Numbered from the stretch's first letter, positions 32,480 through 41,110 are shown. The stretch is DNA of 44,041 bases from Clostridia bacterium (GCA_017433405.1 JAFRHH010000057.1:1-44041); one strand, 5' to 3'. Program-made: numbers and translations. The notes: generated by a model from the sequence alone, not told the origin.

Positions 32480-32938
32480 ATGGCAACGCTGAAAGAGAAG
32501 GCAAAGACTGCCGGAAAGAAGATTTCCGATCTCGCCGTAGCGAATGAAATCGAGGCGAAAAAGGGCGCGGCCAAGGCGAAGCGCACGGTAAAGAAGAAGC
32601 TCGAGGAGGCCGCCGCTCCCGTCGCAGAAAAGCTCGACGAGGCGAAGCTGGCGGATCAGATGGCCAGGGGCCGGAAAAAGGCTCAGGGTGATCGGAAGAA
32701 GGCGGAAACCAGGGCGAAGGCCGAATCGGTAAAGACCGCAGTGAAGACCCCGGCGAGAAAGGTCGCCGCCGCGAAGCTGAAAATCAATATCCAGTCCCCC
32801 ATGGGCGGCGTGATTACCCCGGAGGAAGTCGCGGCGAAGGTCCCGAAGGGCGCGAAGGAAGTTTATATCCGGGTGGATGAGAACAGGATCTACTGGGTGG
32901 GGCCGAAGGACAGCGGCTCCGTTGAGATCTGGGAGTAA
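32480..32938 (+). CDS. Lys/Ala-rich protein with DUF6465-like C-terminal domain
   Basis: The protein has 152 residues. Residues 1 to about 97 are Lys/Ala/Glu-rich, helical and basic, like the tails of histone H1-type bacterial proteins. Residues about 100-152 form a compact domain (KINIQSPMGGVITPEEVA, then VYIRVDENRIYWV and a final SVEIW) that I associate with DUF6465. Placement directly after HU and the basic tail suggest a nucleoid-associated protein, but this is inference. The ATG at 32480 follows AGAGGAG at 5 nt. A strong hairpin (about 32956-32983) follows the stop. Confidence 0.65.
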   Translation: MATLKEKAKTAGKKISDLAVANEIEAKKGAAKAKRTVKKKLEEAAAPVAEKLDEAKLADQMARGRKKAQGDRKKAETRAKAESVKTAVKTPARKVAAAKLKINIQSPMGGVITPEEVAAKVPKGAKEVYIRVDENRIYWVGPKDSGSVEIWE

Positions 32939-32955
32939 CGGAAGACAACAACAGG

Positions 32956-32983
32956 GAGGGACGCCGATGGCCGGCGTCCCTCG
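32956..32983 (+). terminator. GC-rich hairpin after the DUF6465-like gene
   Basis: AGGGACGCCG-ATGG-CCGGCGTCCCT. It has no T-run after it, so a terminator function is only possible. Confidence 0.5.
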
Positions 32984-33120
32984 TTCTGCGCCTCCCCCTG
33001 TCTGGAAAACGCAACCGGACATAACCGAAATATGAGAATTCTGTTATCTCCGGTTGGTGGAATCCGGGGCAACCATGCTTTACAATGATCACATCATTCA
33101 GAAGTTCGGGAGGCTCTCCG

Positions 33121-33852
33121 ATGGTGATCGCGGAAGTACGGGACCTTGTGAAAAAGTATCCTTCCTTCGAGCTGAAAAAGAATTCCTTCAGCCTCGAAAG
33201 CGGGCGGATTACGGGCTTTATCGGCCGGAACGGCGCGGGAAAGACGACGACGATCAAGGCCATGCTGAACATGATTCATCCCGACGGCGGGGAGGTTCGC
33301 TATTTCGGCCTGCCCTTCCTGGGCCATGAGGCGGAAATCAAGAAGCGGATCGGCTATTCGACGGGAACCGTCAGCTGGTATCCGAGAAAGAAGATCCGGG
33401 ATCTGGTTGAAATCGCCAGGAGGTTTTACGATACCTGGGACGAGGAGGCCTACCGGTCTTATCTCCGGCTCTTTGAGATCGATGAGACCAAAACGCCCCT
33501 GGAGCTGTCCGAGGGAATGAAGGTCAAGGTCAACCTGATCCTGGCCCTGGCCCACAGGGCGGAGGTGCTGATCCTCGACGAGCCCACCAGCGGCCTGGAT
33601 CCCTTTTCCCGCAGCGAGCTGCTGGGGCTCTTTACGGAGCTTCGGGACCGGGGCGTGACGGTTTTTTTCTCGACCCATATCATTACGGATATCGAGAAGT
33701 GCGCGGATGATATCCTCTATATCTCGAGGGGGCGGATCGCCGCGGCCCTGCCGAAGGCGGAATTCGTCCGGCAGTATTCGAGGGACGGCGAGCGCCTGGA
33801 GGATACGATGCTCCGGCTGGAGACGGAGGAAGGAGGCGCGGCTCATGACTGA
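33121..33852 (+). CDS. ABC transporter ATP-binding protein
   Basis: This 243-residue ATPase has Walker A GRNGAGKTT near residue 40, a variant signature LSEGM, and Walker B with LILDEPTSGLDP. It belongs to the group that works with a small ABC-2 permease and an accompanying regulator (as in YtrB/EcsA-like systems). The ATG at 33121 follows GGGAGG. It overlaps the permease gene by 8 bp. Substrate unknown. Confidence 0.9.
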   Translation: MVIAEVRDLVKKYPSFELKKNSFSLESGRITGFIGRNGAGKTTTIKAMLNMIHPDGGEVRYFGLPFLGHEAEIKKRIGYSTGTVSWYPRKKIRDLVEIARRFYDTWDEEAYRSYLRLFEIDETKTPLELSEGMKVKVNLILALAHRAEVLILDEPTSGLDPFSRSELLGLFTELRDRGVTVFFSTHIITDIEKCADDILYISRGRIAAALPKAEFVRQYSRDGERLEDTMLRLETEEGGAAHD

Positions 33853-34498
33853 TCTGCTGCGGAAGGAAATGCGGCTGAGCGCGTCGGTGCTCTCCTATCT
33901 GTTTATCGCTTTCGGGCTGATGTTCCTTTTGCCGGGCTATCCCGTTCTCTGCGGGGCCTTCTTCGTGAGCCTCGGGCTCTTCCAGAGTTTCCAGCTCGCC
34001 CGGGAGGCGAACGATATCGTCTTCTCCGTCCTGCTGCCCGTTGCCAAGCGGGATATCGTCCGGGGAAAATACGCCTTCGTCTGCCTGATCGAGGGCTGCG
34101 CGCTTTTGCTGATGGCCCTGGCGGTTCTCCTTCGGATGACGGTCTTTTCTCAGGCGGAGGTGTATCGGATGAACCAGATGATGAACGCGAACGGCTTCGC
34201 CCTGGGGATGGCCTTTGTGATCTTCGGCCTGTTTAACTGGATCTTCGTCGGCGGATTTTTCAAAACAGCCGTCAAATTCGCCCGCCCCTTCGTTGGCTTT
34301 GTTATCGCCTGCTTCCTGACGATCTTCGCGGCCGAAGCCCTCCATCATATTCCGGGGCTGGAGCGGCTGAACGCCTTCGGCACCGATGCCCTGGGCCTGC
34401 AGCTGATCCTGCTGGGGGCGGGGATCCTGCTTTTCCTGCTGATGACCCTGCTGTCCGGCCGAAGGGCCTGCGAAAGATTTGAGAAAATCGATTTGTGA
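33845..34498 (+). CDS. ABC-2-type permease subunit
   Basis: This 217-residue protein has six predicted membrane segments, following the ATPase with an 8-bp overlap that indicates coupling. It resembles the ABC-2 permeases of Clostridia that accompany GntR- or XRE-type regulators. Direction and substrate cannot be told. The ATG at 33845 follows AAGGAGG. Confidence 0.85.
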   Translation: MTDLLRKEMRLSASVLSYLFIAFGLMFLLPGYPVLCGAFFVSLGLFQSFQLAREANDIVFSVLLPVAKRDIVRGKYAFVCLIEGCALLLMALAVLLRMTVFSQAEVYRMNQMMNANGFALGMAFVIFGLFNWIFVGGFFKTAVKFARPFVGFVIACFLTIFAAEALHHIPGLERLNAFGTDALGLQLILLGAGILLFLLMTLLSGRRACERFEKIDL

Positions 34499-34511
34499 GG
34501 GGAACGAAACG

Positions 34512-34952
34512 ATGCTGAAGGACAATCTGGTGATGCTACGGAATCTTCACGGCTTTTCCCAGGAGGCGGTGGCCGAGAAAATTGGGATTTCCCGCCAGGC
34601 CTACGCCAAATGGGAAACCGGCGCCACGATTCCGGATATCGAAAAATGCGCCCTGCTGGCGGAGGTCTATGGGACCACCGTGGACAGCCTGATCCGGACG
34701 GAGCCGGCGGAGGGAATGGGTATGATTCCGCCCCCGCCGAGGGGCAAGAATATCTGGGGAACTGTCGCCATCAACGACAGAGGCCAGATCGTGATTCCGA
34801 AGGGGGCCAGGGAACGCTTCGGGCTGACGGGAGGCCAGCGGCTGGTGGTTCTGAGCGACGAGCAGGGAATCGCCCTGATCCCCGACGAGGCCTTTATGAA
34901 GAGCATGAACCGGATGATGGATGCCGTCGCCCGGGAGGCGGAGGAGCCCTGA
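34512..34952 (+). CDS. XRE-AbrB fusion transcriptional regulator
   Basis: The protein has 146 residues with two DNA-binding modules. Residues 1-65 are an XRE helix-turn-helix (FSQEAVAEKIGISRQAYAKWE). Residues about 85-125 are a SpoVT/AbrB swapped-hairpin domain (VAINDRGQIVIPKGARERFGL). Such fusions often sit in ABC-transporter operons and probably repress them. The ATG at 34512 follows GAGGGG. It is the third gene of the operon, 13 bp after the permease stop. Confidence 0.88.
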   Translation: MLKDNLVMLRNLHGFSQEAVAEKIGISRQAYAKWETGATIPDIEKCALLAEVYGTTVDSLIRTEPAEGMGMIPPPPRGKNIWGTVAINDRGQIVIPKGARERFGLTGGQRLVVLSDEQGIALIPDEAFMKSMNRMMDAVAREAEEP

Positions 34953-34972
34953 TCGATATTTAACAAAGAACG

Positions 34973-35001
34973 TTGACAGACCCGTAAATATTTGATAAAA
35001 T
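34973..35001 (+). promoter_or_regulatory. Flavodoxin gene promoter
   Basis: TTGACA (34973-34978), a 17-bp spacer, TAAAAT (34996-35001). Near consensus. Confidence 0.85.
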
Positions 35002-35042
35002 ATAATTGTATCCAATAGATGCAAAAAGGGAGGATGATGATC

Positions 35043-35453
35043 ATGAAGGTGGCAGTCAGATATTATACAAAGACCGGCAATACCAAACGTCTTGCGGACG
35101 CGGTGGCCCGGGCGGTGGGGGTGGAGGCGCTGCCCATCAGTACGCCGGTGACCGAGCCCGTCGATCTGCTGTTTCTCGGAAACTCTTATTATGCCTTCAG
35201 TATCGATCCCGAGGTTCGGAGCTTTATCCGCTCCCTCGACAGGTCGAAGGTGGGCAAAATCGTGAATTTCGGCTCCGCGGCCATGCTGAATTCGACCTAT
35301 AAGAAGGTCAGGGCCGAGGCGGAGAAGGTCGGGATCCCGGTGGATGAGCGGGAGTTCCACTGCCGGGGCGAGTTCAAGGGCATCCATAAGGGAAAGCCGG
35401 ACGCGGAGGACTGCAGGTCGGCGGCTGAGTTCGCCAAAAAGATCGTGGGCTGA
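35043..35453 (+). CDS. Flavodoxin-family protein
   Basis: This 136-residue protein has the FMN phosphate-binding loop TKTGNTKRLA near the N-terminus and the flavodoxin alpha/beta order (DLLFLGNSYYAFSID, VNFGSAAM). It is a cytoplasmic electron carrier, possibly with low-potential partners. The ATG at 35043 is chosen because GGGAGG is 10 nt upstream; two earlier ATGs overlap or crowd the SD. Confidence 0.88.
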   Translation: MKVAVRYYTKTGNTKRLADAVARAVGVEALPISTPVTEPVDLLFLGNSYYAFSIDPEVRSFIRSLDRSKVGKIVNFGSAAMLNSTYKKVRAEAEKVGIPVDEREFHCRGEFKGIHKGKPDAEDCRSAAEFAKKIVG

Positions 35454-35492
35454 TGATCGAAAAACACGGGTGCTGACGGAAAAAACACAGGG

Positions 35493-35533
35493 ATATGTTC
35501 GTATGAAAGCATTTTTGTACGGACATATTTTTT
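35493..35533 (+). terminator. Rho-independent terminator after flavodoxin
   Basis: ATATGTTCGTA...TACGGACATAT with T-run at 35528-35533. Confidence 0.8.
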
Positions 35534-35537
35534 GTGG

Positions 35538-35566
35538 TTGACAAGGGGAAAAGAGTTGACTATCCT
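35538..35566 (+). promoter_or_regulatory. Promoter of the glycosidase operon
   Basis: TTGACA (35538-35543), a 17-bp spacer, TATCCT (35561-35566). The -10 is weak; TATAAA at 35570 is an alternative with a poor -35. Confidence 0.45.
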
Positions 35567-35610
35567 GAATATAAAATCCGACCCGGCAGAAAAACAGATT
35601 GAGGTGGCTT

Positions 35611-37896
35611 ATGAACATTGCTGAAATCAGAAAAGTGATCTCCAACATGACCCTGGAAGAAAAGGCCGGGCTCTGCTCCGGCGCGGACTTCTGGCATACC
35701 AAGGCCGTGGAGCGGCTGGGCGTGCCCGCCACGATGGTTTCCGACGGCCCCCACGGCCTGCGGAAGCAGGATGAGAAGGCGGACCATCTGGGTATCAACG
35801 ACAGCATCAGGGCGGTCTGCTTCCCGGCGGCCAGCGCCACGGCGGCCTCATTTGATCCGGAGATGCTGGAAAGGATGGGCGAAGCCCTGGGGGAGAGCTG
35901 CCAGCACGAAGGCGTCAGCGTCCTGCTGGGGCCGGCAGTCAATATCAAGCGCAGCCCCCTGTGCGGCCGGAACTTTGAATATTTTTCCGAGGATCCCTAT
36001 CTGACGGGGGTTCTGGCGGCCGCCCTGATCAGGGGCGTCCAGAGCAAAAACGTGGGAACCAGCATCAAGCACTTTGCCCTGAACAGCCAGGAGCACCGGC
36101 GGATGAGCTCCTCCGCGGACTGCGATGAGCGGGCGATCCGGGAAATCTATTTCCCCGCCTTTGAAATGGCGGTCAGGGAAGCCCAGCCCTGGACGGTGAT
36201 GTGCTCCTATAACCGGATTAACGGGGTCTACGCCTCGGAAAACCGCTGGCTGCTGACGGACGTGCTCCGGAAGGAGTGGGGCTTCGAGGGCTATGTCATG
36301 TCCGACTGGGGCGCCGTGGCGGACCGGGTGGAGGGCATCAGGGCCGGCCTGGATCTGGAAATGCCCTCCTCCGGCGGCATTAACGACCGGAAGATCGTGG
36401 CGGCGGTGAAGGCCGGAAAGCTGGATGAAAAGCTGGTGGACCAGTGCTGCGAGCGGATTCTGAAGATCGTTTACCGCTTCGCGGAAAACGCGAAGCCGGA
36501 GACCCCCTGGGATCAGGAAGCCCAGCATCTGATGGCGGCGGATATGGCGGCGGAGTGCATGGTGCTGCTGAAGAACGAAGGGAGCATCCTGCCCCTGAAC
36601 AGGGCGGACGAGATCGCCTTCATCGGCGAGTTCGCCGAGAAGCCTCGCTTCCAGGGGGGCGGCAGCAGTCATATTAACTGCTTCAAAACCACCGGCGCCC
36701 TGGAGGCGGCTGCGGGGCTGAAGGTCACCTATGCCCGGGGCTACGATGTGAAGGCGGATCTGGCCTCGCCGGAGATGATCGCCGAGGCGGTCGCGGCGGC
36801 GAAGAAGGCGAAGGTGGCGGTCGTGTTCGCGGGTCTGCCGGATTCCTATGAAAGCGAAGGCTACGACCGGACCCATATGCGAATCCCGGATTGCCAGAAC
36901 CGCCTGATCGAGGCGGTGGCGGAGGCGAATCCCCGTACCGTGGTGGTGCTCCATAATGGTTCTCCCGTGGAAATGCCCTGGATCGGTCGGGTGGCGGGCG
37001 TCCTGGAGGCCTATCTGGGCGGCCAGGCGGTGGGCCTGGCGACGGTGAAGGTGCTCTTCGGCGACGTGAACCCCAGCGGCCATCTGCCGGAAAGCTTCCC
37101 CATCAGGCTGGAGGACAATCCCAGCTATCTGTTCTACGGCGGGGAACCCCGGGGATCGGAATACCGGGAGGGCATCTTTGTGGGCTACCGGTATTATGAT
37201 AAAAAGAAGATGGACGTGCTGTTCCCCTTCGGCCACGGCCTGAGCTATACGACCTTTGAATATACCGGCATCCGGGTGAGCCGGGAGACCATGAAGGATA
37301 CCGATACGGTGGACGTGACGGTGACGGTGAAGAATACCGGAAAGCGCGCCGGTAAGACGGTGGTGCAGCTCTACGTGGGCGATGTGGAAGGCTATGTGAA
37401 TGCGATCCGGCCGGTTCGGGAGCTGAAGGCCTTCCGGAAGGTGGCCCTGGAGAGCGGCGAGACCAGGGAGGTGACCTTCACCCTGGATAAGCGGGCGTTT
37501 GCCACCTGGCGCGGCGAAATCCATGACTGGTGGGTGGAAAGCGGCGACTTCTCCCTGGAGGCCGGCGACAGCAGCGCCTGCCTGCCGCTGAAGGCCGTGG
37601 TCAGGGTGGAATCCACGGTGGAGCTGCCGCGGAAATATGATATGAACAGTATCTTTATGGACGTCATGCATGATCCGAAGGCCGCTGCTATCGTAAGTCC
37701 CTTTATGCAGCAGTCTGCGGCAGCCTTCGGAAACGATGAGGAGAAGAAAACCTCCGAGGCGGCCAGCGAGGCGATTACCGCGGAGATGAGCCTGGCCATG
37801 ATGCGCTACATGCCGCTGCGCTCGGCGCTGAGCTTCAGCCAGGGACAGATCTCAGAGGAGGACATGCTGGACATGATCCGCCGGATGAACGAATGA
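35611..37896 (+). CDS. Glycoside hydrolase family 3 beta-glucosidase
   Basis: The protein has 761 residues. The GH3 N-terminal barrel contains the catalytic nucleophile Asp232 in MSDWGAV, and KHFALNSQEHRR for substrate binding. A second domain with GGGSSHIN-type sequence follows, then a fibronectin III-like C-terminal domain (VTVTVKNTGKRAGKTVVQLYV). There is no signal peptide, so it acts on imported oligosaccharides. An Ala/Glu-rich tail of about 80 residues follows the Fn3-like domain. The ATG at 35611 follows GAGGTGG. It is the first gene of an operon with the GH2 enzyme. Confidence 0.92.
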   Translation: MNIAEIRKVISNMTLEEKAGLCSGADFWHTKAVERLGVPATMVSDGPHGLRKQDEKADHLGINDSIRAVCFPAASATAASFDPEMLERMGEALGESCQHEGVSVLLGPAVNIKRSPLCGRNFEYFSEDPYLTGVLAAALIRGVQSKNVGTSIKHFALNSQEHRRMSSSADCDERAIREIYFPAFEMAVREAQPWTVMCSYNRINGVYASENRWLLTDVLRKEWGFEGYVMSDWGAVADRVEGIRAGLDLEMPSSGGINDRKIVAAVKAGKLDEKLVDQCCERILKIVYRFAENAKPETPWDQEAQHLMAADMAAECMVLLKNEGSILPLNRADEIAFIGEFAEKPRFQGGGSSHINCFKTTGALEAAAGLKVTYARGYDVKADLASPEMIAEAVAAAKKAKVAVVFAGLPDSYESEGYDRTHMRIPDCQNRLIEAVAEANPRTVVVLHNGSPVEMPWIGRVAGVLEAYLGGQAVGLATVKVLFGDVNPSGHLPESFPIRLEDNPSYLFYGGEPRGSEYREGIFVGYRYYDKKKMDVLFPFGHGLSYTTFEYTGIRVSRETMKDTDTVDVTVTVKNTGKRAGKTVVQLYVGDVEGYVNAIRPVRELKAFRKVALESGETREVTFTLDKRAFATWRGEIHDWWVESGDFSLEAGDSSACLPLKAVVRVESTVELPRKYDMNSIFMDVMHDPKAAAIVSPFMQQSAAAFGNDEEKKTSEAASEAITAEMSLAMMRYMPLRSALSFSQGQISEEDMLDMIRRMNE

Positions 37897-37912
37897 TCGC
37901 TGAATGGGAAAA

Positions 37913-37955
37913 GAACGGGGCAGCGGGGAATTCCGCTGCCCCTGTTCAGAGGAGG
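37913..37955 (+). promoter_or_regulatory. Strong hairpin directly before the beta-mannosidase SD
   Basis: GAAC-GGGGCAGCGG (37913-37926) pairs with CCGCTGCCCC-T-GTTC (37933-37947), followed by AGAGGAGG (37948-37955). The outer GAAC/GTTC and AGAGGAGG match the hairpin-SD module, but the stem is far longer. Confidence 0.7.
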
Positions 37956-37964
37956 TTAAACAGG

Positions 37965-40466
37965 ATGAAACGACAGACACTGAGCGGGGAATGGCGCCTC
38001 GAAATTCCCGGAAGCGGCTTTCCGGCGGTCCGGGCGACGGTTCCCGGTTCCGTTTACAGCGACCTGCTGTCGGCGGGCCTGATCCCGGATCCCTTTGACC
38101 GGGACAATGAGGATGAAGCCCTGAAGATCATGGAATATGATTTTATCTACAGCCGGAACTTCCGGGTTTCCCCGGAGCTGCTGGCGGCGGACGCGGTGCT
38201 GCTGCGCTGCCATGGCCTGGATACCCTGGCCACGGTGGAGCTGAACGGCCGGGCAGCGGGGAAAGCGGATAATATGCATCGAACCTGGGAATTTGACGTC
38301 AGGGGGCTGCTGCGGGAAGGGGAAAATACGATCCGGGTGACCCTCGCCTCGCCGACCCGGTTTATCCGGGAGGCCTATGACCGCAAGCCCCTGGAGGGCT
38401 CCTCCGACGCCATGCGGGGCTTCCCGTATCTGCGGAAGGCCCACTGCATGTTCGGCTGGGACTGGGGTCCCCATCTGCCGGACGCCGGCATCTGGCGGGA
38501 GATCGAGCTGCTGGGCGTGGAGAAGGCGCGGCTGGGGGATGTGGTGGTCCTTCAGCACCATGGCCCCGACCGGGTGACCCTGGAAATCTCGGCGCGGGCG
38601 GAGCGCTTTGCGAAGGGCGGAACCCCCGGGACGGTCAGGGGCGAGGCGCCGGAGGACGGGGCGCTTTCCGTTTCCGTCAGGGTCACGTCGCCGGAAGGCG
38701 CTGTCCTGACAACCGAAGGAAAGGCGTCCGCCGGCCCGGCGCCGGCGGAAAGCCTCTTCATCGGGATCGACCACCCGAACCTGTGGTGGCCGGCGGGCTA
38801 CGGGGATCAGCCGCTGTATACCCTGGAGGTGACCCTTCGGGACGGGGAGCGGGTGCTGGACGTGTGGAGGAAGCGGATCGGCCTGCGAACCCTGACGGTT
38901 CGCAGGGAAAAGGATCAGTGGGGCGAGAGCTTCTGCCATCGGGTCAACGGGCTGGATGTTTTCGCCATGGGGGCGGATTATATTCCGGAGGACAATCTGC
39001 TGCCCCGGGTGACCCGGGAGCGGACCCGGCGGCTGCTGGAGGACGCCCGGGCGGCGCATATGAACACGATTCGCGTCTGGGGCGGCGGCTATTATCCCGG
39101 GGAGGATTTCTATGACCTGTGCGACGAGCTGGGCCTGCTGGTCTGGCAGGATTTCATGTTTGCCTGCGCCTCCTACGATCTGACGGAGGCTTTTGAGGAA
39201 AACGTCCGGGCCGAGGTGCGGGACAATCTCCGCCGCATCCGCCACCATGCCTCCCTGGCGCTTCTGTGCGGAAACAACGAAATGGAGTCCTTCGTGCCGG
39301 GGAAGCTCTTCGCCAAATCCGAAAGGGAGATCGCGGATTATATCAAACTCTTTGAGTACATCCTGCCCAGGCTCGTCCGGGAGGAGGCCCCGGAAACCTT
39401 CTACTGGCCCTCCAGCCCTTCCTCCGGAGGCAGCTTCGACGCGCCGGGGGACGAAAACCGGGGCGACTGCCATTACTGGGACGTGTGGCACGGGCTGAAG
39501 CCCTTTACGGATTACCGGAACCATCTCTTCCGCTATGCCAGCGAGTTCGGCTTCCAGTCCTTCCCCTGTATGGCGACGATCGAAAGCTTTACCCGGCCGG
39601 AGGATCGGAATGTCTTCTCCTATGTCATGGAAAAGCACCAGCGGAACGCCAGCGCCAACGGGAAGATCGCGGAATACCTCTCCCAGACCTACCTTTACCC
39701 ATCCACCTTCGATGCCTTCGTTTACGCCTCCCAGCTTCTGCAGGCCCAGGCCATGCAGTACGGCGTGGAGCACTGGCGGCGCCACCGGGGCCGCTGCATG
39801 GGGACGCTGGTTTGGCAGCTGAACGACTGCTGGCCGGTGACCAGCTGGGCCAGCATCGACTATTTCGGCCGGTGGAAGGCGCTGCACTACTATGAGAAGC
39901 GGTTCTTTGCCCCGGTGCTGATTTCCTGCGAGGAGGAGGGCACCCTGACCCAGAAGCCCAACGTCAACGCGGAGCCCTTCCCTCTGAGGAAGTCCGCCCG
40001 GCTGAACGTCTGCAACGAATCCCGGGAGCCCTTCCGGGGCCGGATCCGATGGAGTCTGCGGAGCCCGGACGCCGCCGTCCTCGAGGAGGGAAGGGTGCCG
40101 GTGGAAGCGCCGCCCCTCTCCGCCCTGTGGCTGGACAGGCTGGACTTCCCGGATCGGGATCCCTATGGATGCTATTTTGCCTATGAGCTGGAGGATGAAG
40201 CCGGAACACCCGTGGGGGGCGGAACGGTGCTGTTTTGCGCGCCGAAGCATTTCCGCTTTCGGGATCCGGGCCTGACGGTCCGCATGGAGGGGCAGGAGAT
40301 CCTGGTGACCGCCGGGGCTTATGCCCGCAGCGTGGAGATCCGGTGCAATCCGGACGCCCTGCTGGAGGATAACTTTTTCGATATGAACGGGGGCACCCGG
40401 CGGATCCGGGTGCTCCGGGGCGATCCCGGCCCCCTCTCCGTCCGCAGCGTTTATGATATCCGGTAA
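37965..40466 (+). CDS. Glycoside hydrolase family 2 beta-mannosidase
   Basis: This 833-residue protein has the beta-mannosidase-type GH2 arrangement: sugar-binding jelly roll (1-180, contains FGWDWGPHLPDAG), Ig-like domain, barrel (about 300-640), C-terminal domains. The acid/base is Glu439 in CGNNEME and the nucleophile Glu527 in ASEFGFQSFP. It removes mannose from the non-reducing ends of beta-manno-oligosaccharides. No signal peptide is seen. The ATG at 37965 follows AGAGGAGG. Together with the GH3 enzyme it fits cytoplasmic breakdown of mannan or glucomannan fragments. Confidence 0.94.
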   Translation: MKRQTLSGEWRLEIPGSGFPAVRATVPGSVYSDLLSAGLIPDPFDRDNEDEALKIMEYDFIYSRNFRVSPELLAADAVLLRCHGLDTLATVELNGRAAGKADNMHRTWEFDVRGLLREGENTIRVTLASPTRFIREAYDRKPLEGSSDAMRGFPYLRKAHCMFGWDWGPHLPDAGIWREIELLGVEKARLGDVVVLQHHGPDRVTLEISARAERFAKGGTPGTVRGEAPEDGALSVSVRVTSPEGAVLTTEGKASAGPAPAESLFIGIDHPNLWWPAGYGDQPLYTLEVTLRDGERVLDVWRKRIGLRTLTVRREKDQWGESFCHRVNGLDVFAMGADYIPEDNLLPRVTRERTRRLLEDARAAHMNTIRVWGGGYYPGEDFYDLCDELGLLVWQDFMFACASYDLTEAFEENVRAEVRDNLRRIRHHASLALLCGNNEMESFVPGKLFAKSEREIADYIKLFEYILPRLVREEAPETFYWPSSPSSGGSFDAPGDENRGDCHYWDVWHGLKPFTDYRNHLFRYASEFGFQSFPCMATIESFTRPEDRNVFSYVMEKHQRNASANGKIAEYLSQTYLYPSTFDAFVYASQLLQAQAMQYGVEHWRRHRGRCMGTLVWQLNDCWPVTSWASIDYFGRWKALHYYEKRFFAPVLISCEEEGTLTQKPNVNAEPFPLRKSARLNVCNESREPFRGRIRWSLRSPDAAVLEEGRVPVEAPPLSALWLDRLDFPDRDPYGCYFAYELEDEAGTPVGGGTVLFCAPKHFRFRDPGLTVRMEGQEILVTAGAYARSVEIRCNPDALLEDNFFDMNGGTRRIRVLRGDPGPLSVRSVYDIR

Positions 40467-40509
40467 CGAACGACCGCAAGCCGAAGAAAGAACAGGGGGA
40501 AAACGCAGC

Positions 40510-41040
40510 ATGATCCTGTACCATACCGGACCCGTAGCCATCCCCAAACCGGATATCCGGATCGGCCGGAAGAACGCGGACTTCGGCCAGGGGTTCTATC
40601 TGACCCCGGACCGGGACTTCGCCCTTCGCTGGGCGGGCCCGGAGGCGGTTCTGAACGAATACGAGCTGGATGAGAGCGGCCTTGTCATCCATCGGTTCGT
40701 CCGGGATGAGGACTGGTTTGACTGCCTTTTCCGGAACCGCCGGGGCCGGGACGGGGTGACCGGGGCGGACGTGGTGATCGGCCCCATCGCCAACGATACG
40801 CTCTTCGATACCCTGGGAATCATCTCCAGCGGTTTTCTGGAACCGGCTCAGGCGATGCGCCTTCTGATGATCGGGCCGGAATATACCCAGGTCGCGGTCA
40901 AAACCGACCGGGCCGCGGCCCGGCTCCGGTATCTCCGGTCGGAGCGGATCGAAAGGCAGGACGAAAAAAGCCGCCTGCTGGAGCAGGAGGCCTATCAGAC
41001 CGCCTTCGCGGCGGCCATGGAAGAAATGCTGGGGGAATAA
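40510..41040 (+). CDS. DUF3990-family protein
   Basis: This 176-residue protein starts with the DUF3990 pattern ILYHTGPVAIPKPDI, then GRKNADFGQGFYLTPD, a fold related to ADP-ribosyltransferases (a conserved YHT, and FGQGFYLT similar to the second beta-strand motif). The third catalytic-type residue is not obvious to me. Similar genes often come with toxin or phage-defence gene pairs; here it stands 43 bp after the beta-mannosidase gene with no antitoxin-like neighbour. The SD is GGGGG at about 13 nt. Biochemical role unknown. Confidence 0.7.
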   Translation: MILYHTGPVAIPKPDIRIGRKNADFGQGFYLTPDRDFALRWAGPEAVLNEYELDESGLVIHRFVRDEDWFDCLFRNRRGRDGVTGADVVIGPIANDTLFDTLGIISSGFLEPAQAMRLLMIGPEYTQVAVKTDRAAARLRYLRSERIERQDEKSRLLEQEAYQTAFAAAMEEMLGE

Positions 41041-41044
41041 CAGC

Positions 41045-41099
41045 AGACAGGGGGGACGGTTCTTCCTGTCCGTCAGGACAGAAGAACTGTCCCCCTGTT
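41045..41099. repeat. Long REP-like palindrome between convergent genes
   Basis: GACAGGGGGGACGGTTCTTC...GAAGAACTGTCCCCCTGT with an inner CTGTCC/GGACAG pair, about 50 bp in all. It sits in the 70-bp gap between the DUF3990 gene and the ABC ATPase gene and may end transcription from both sides. Confidence 0.8.
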
Positions 41100-41110
41100 T
41101 GCGATTGTTT

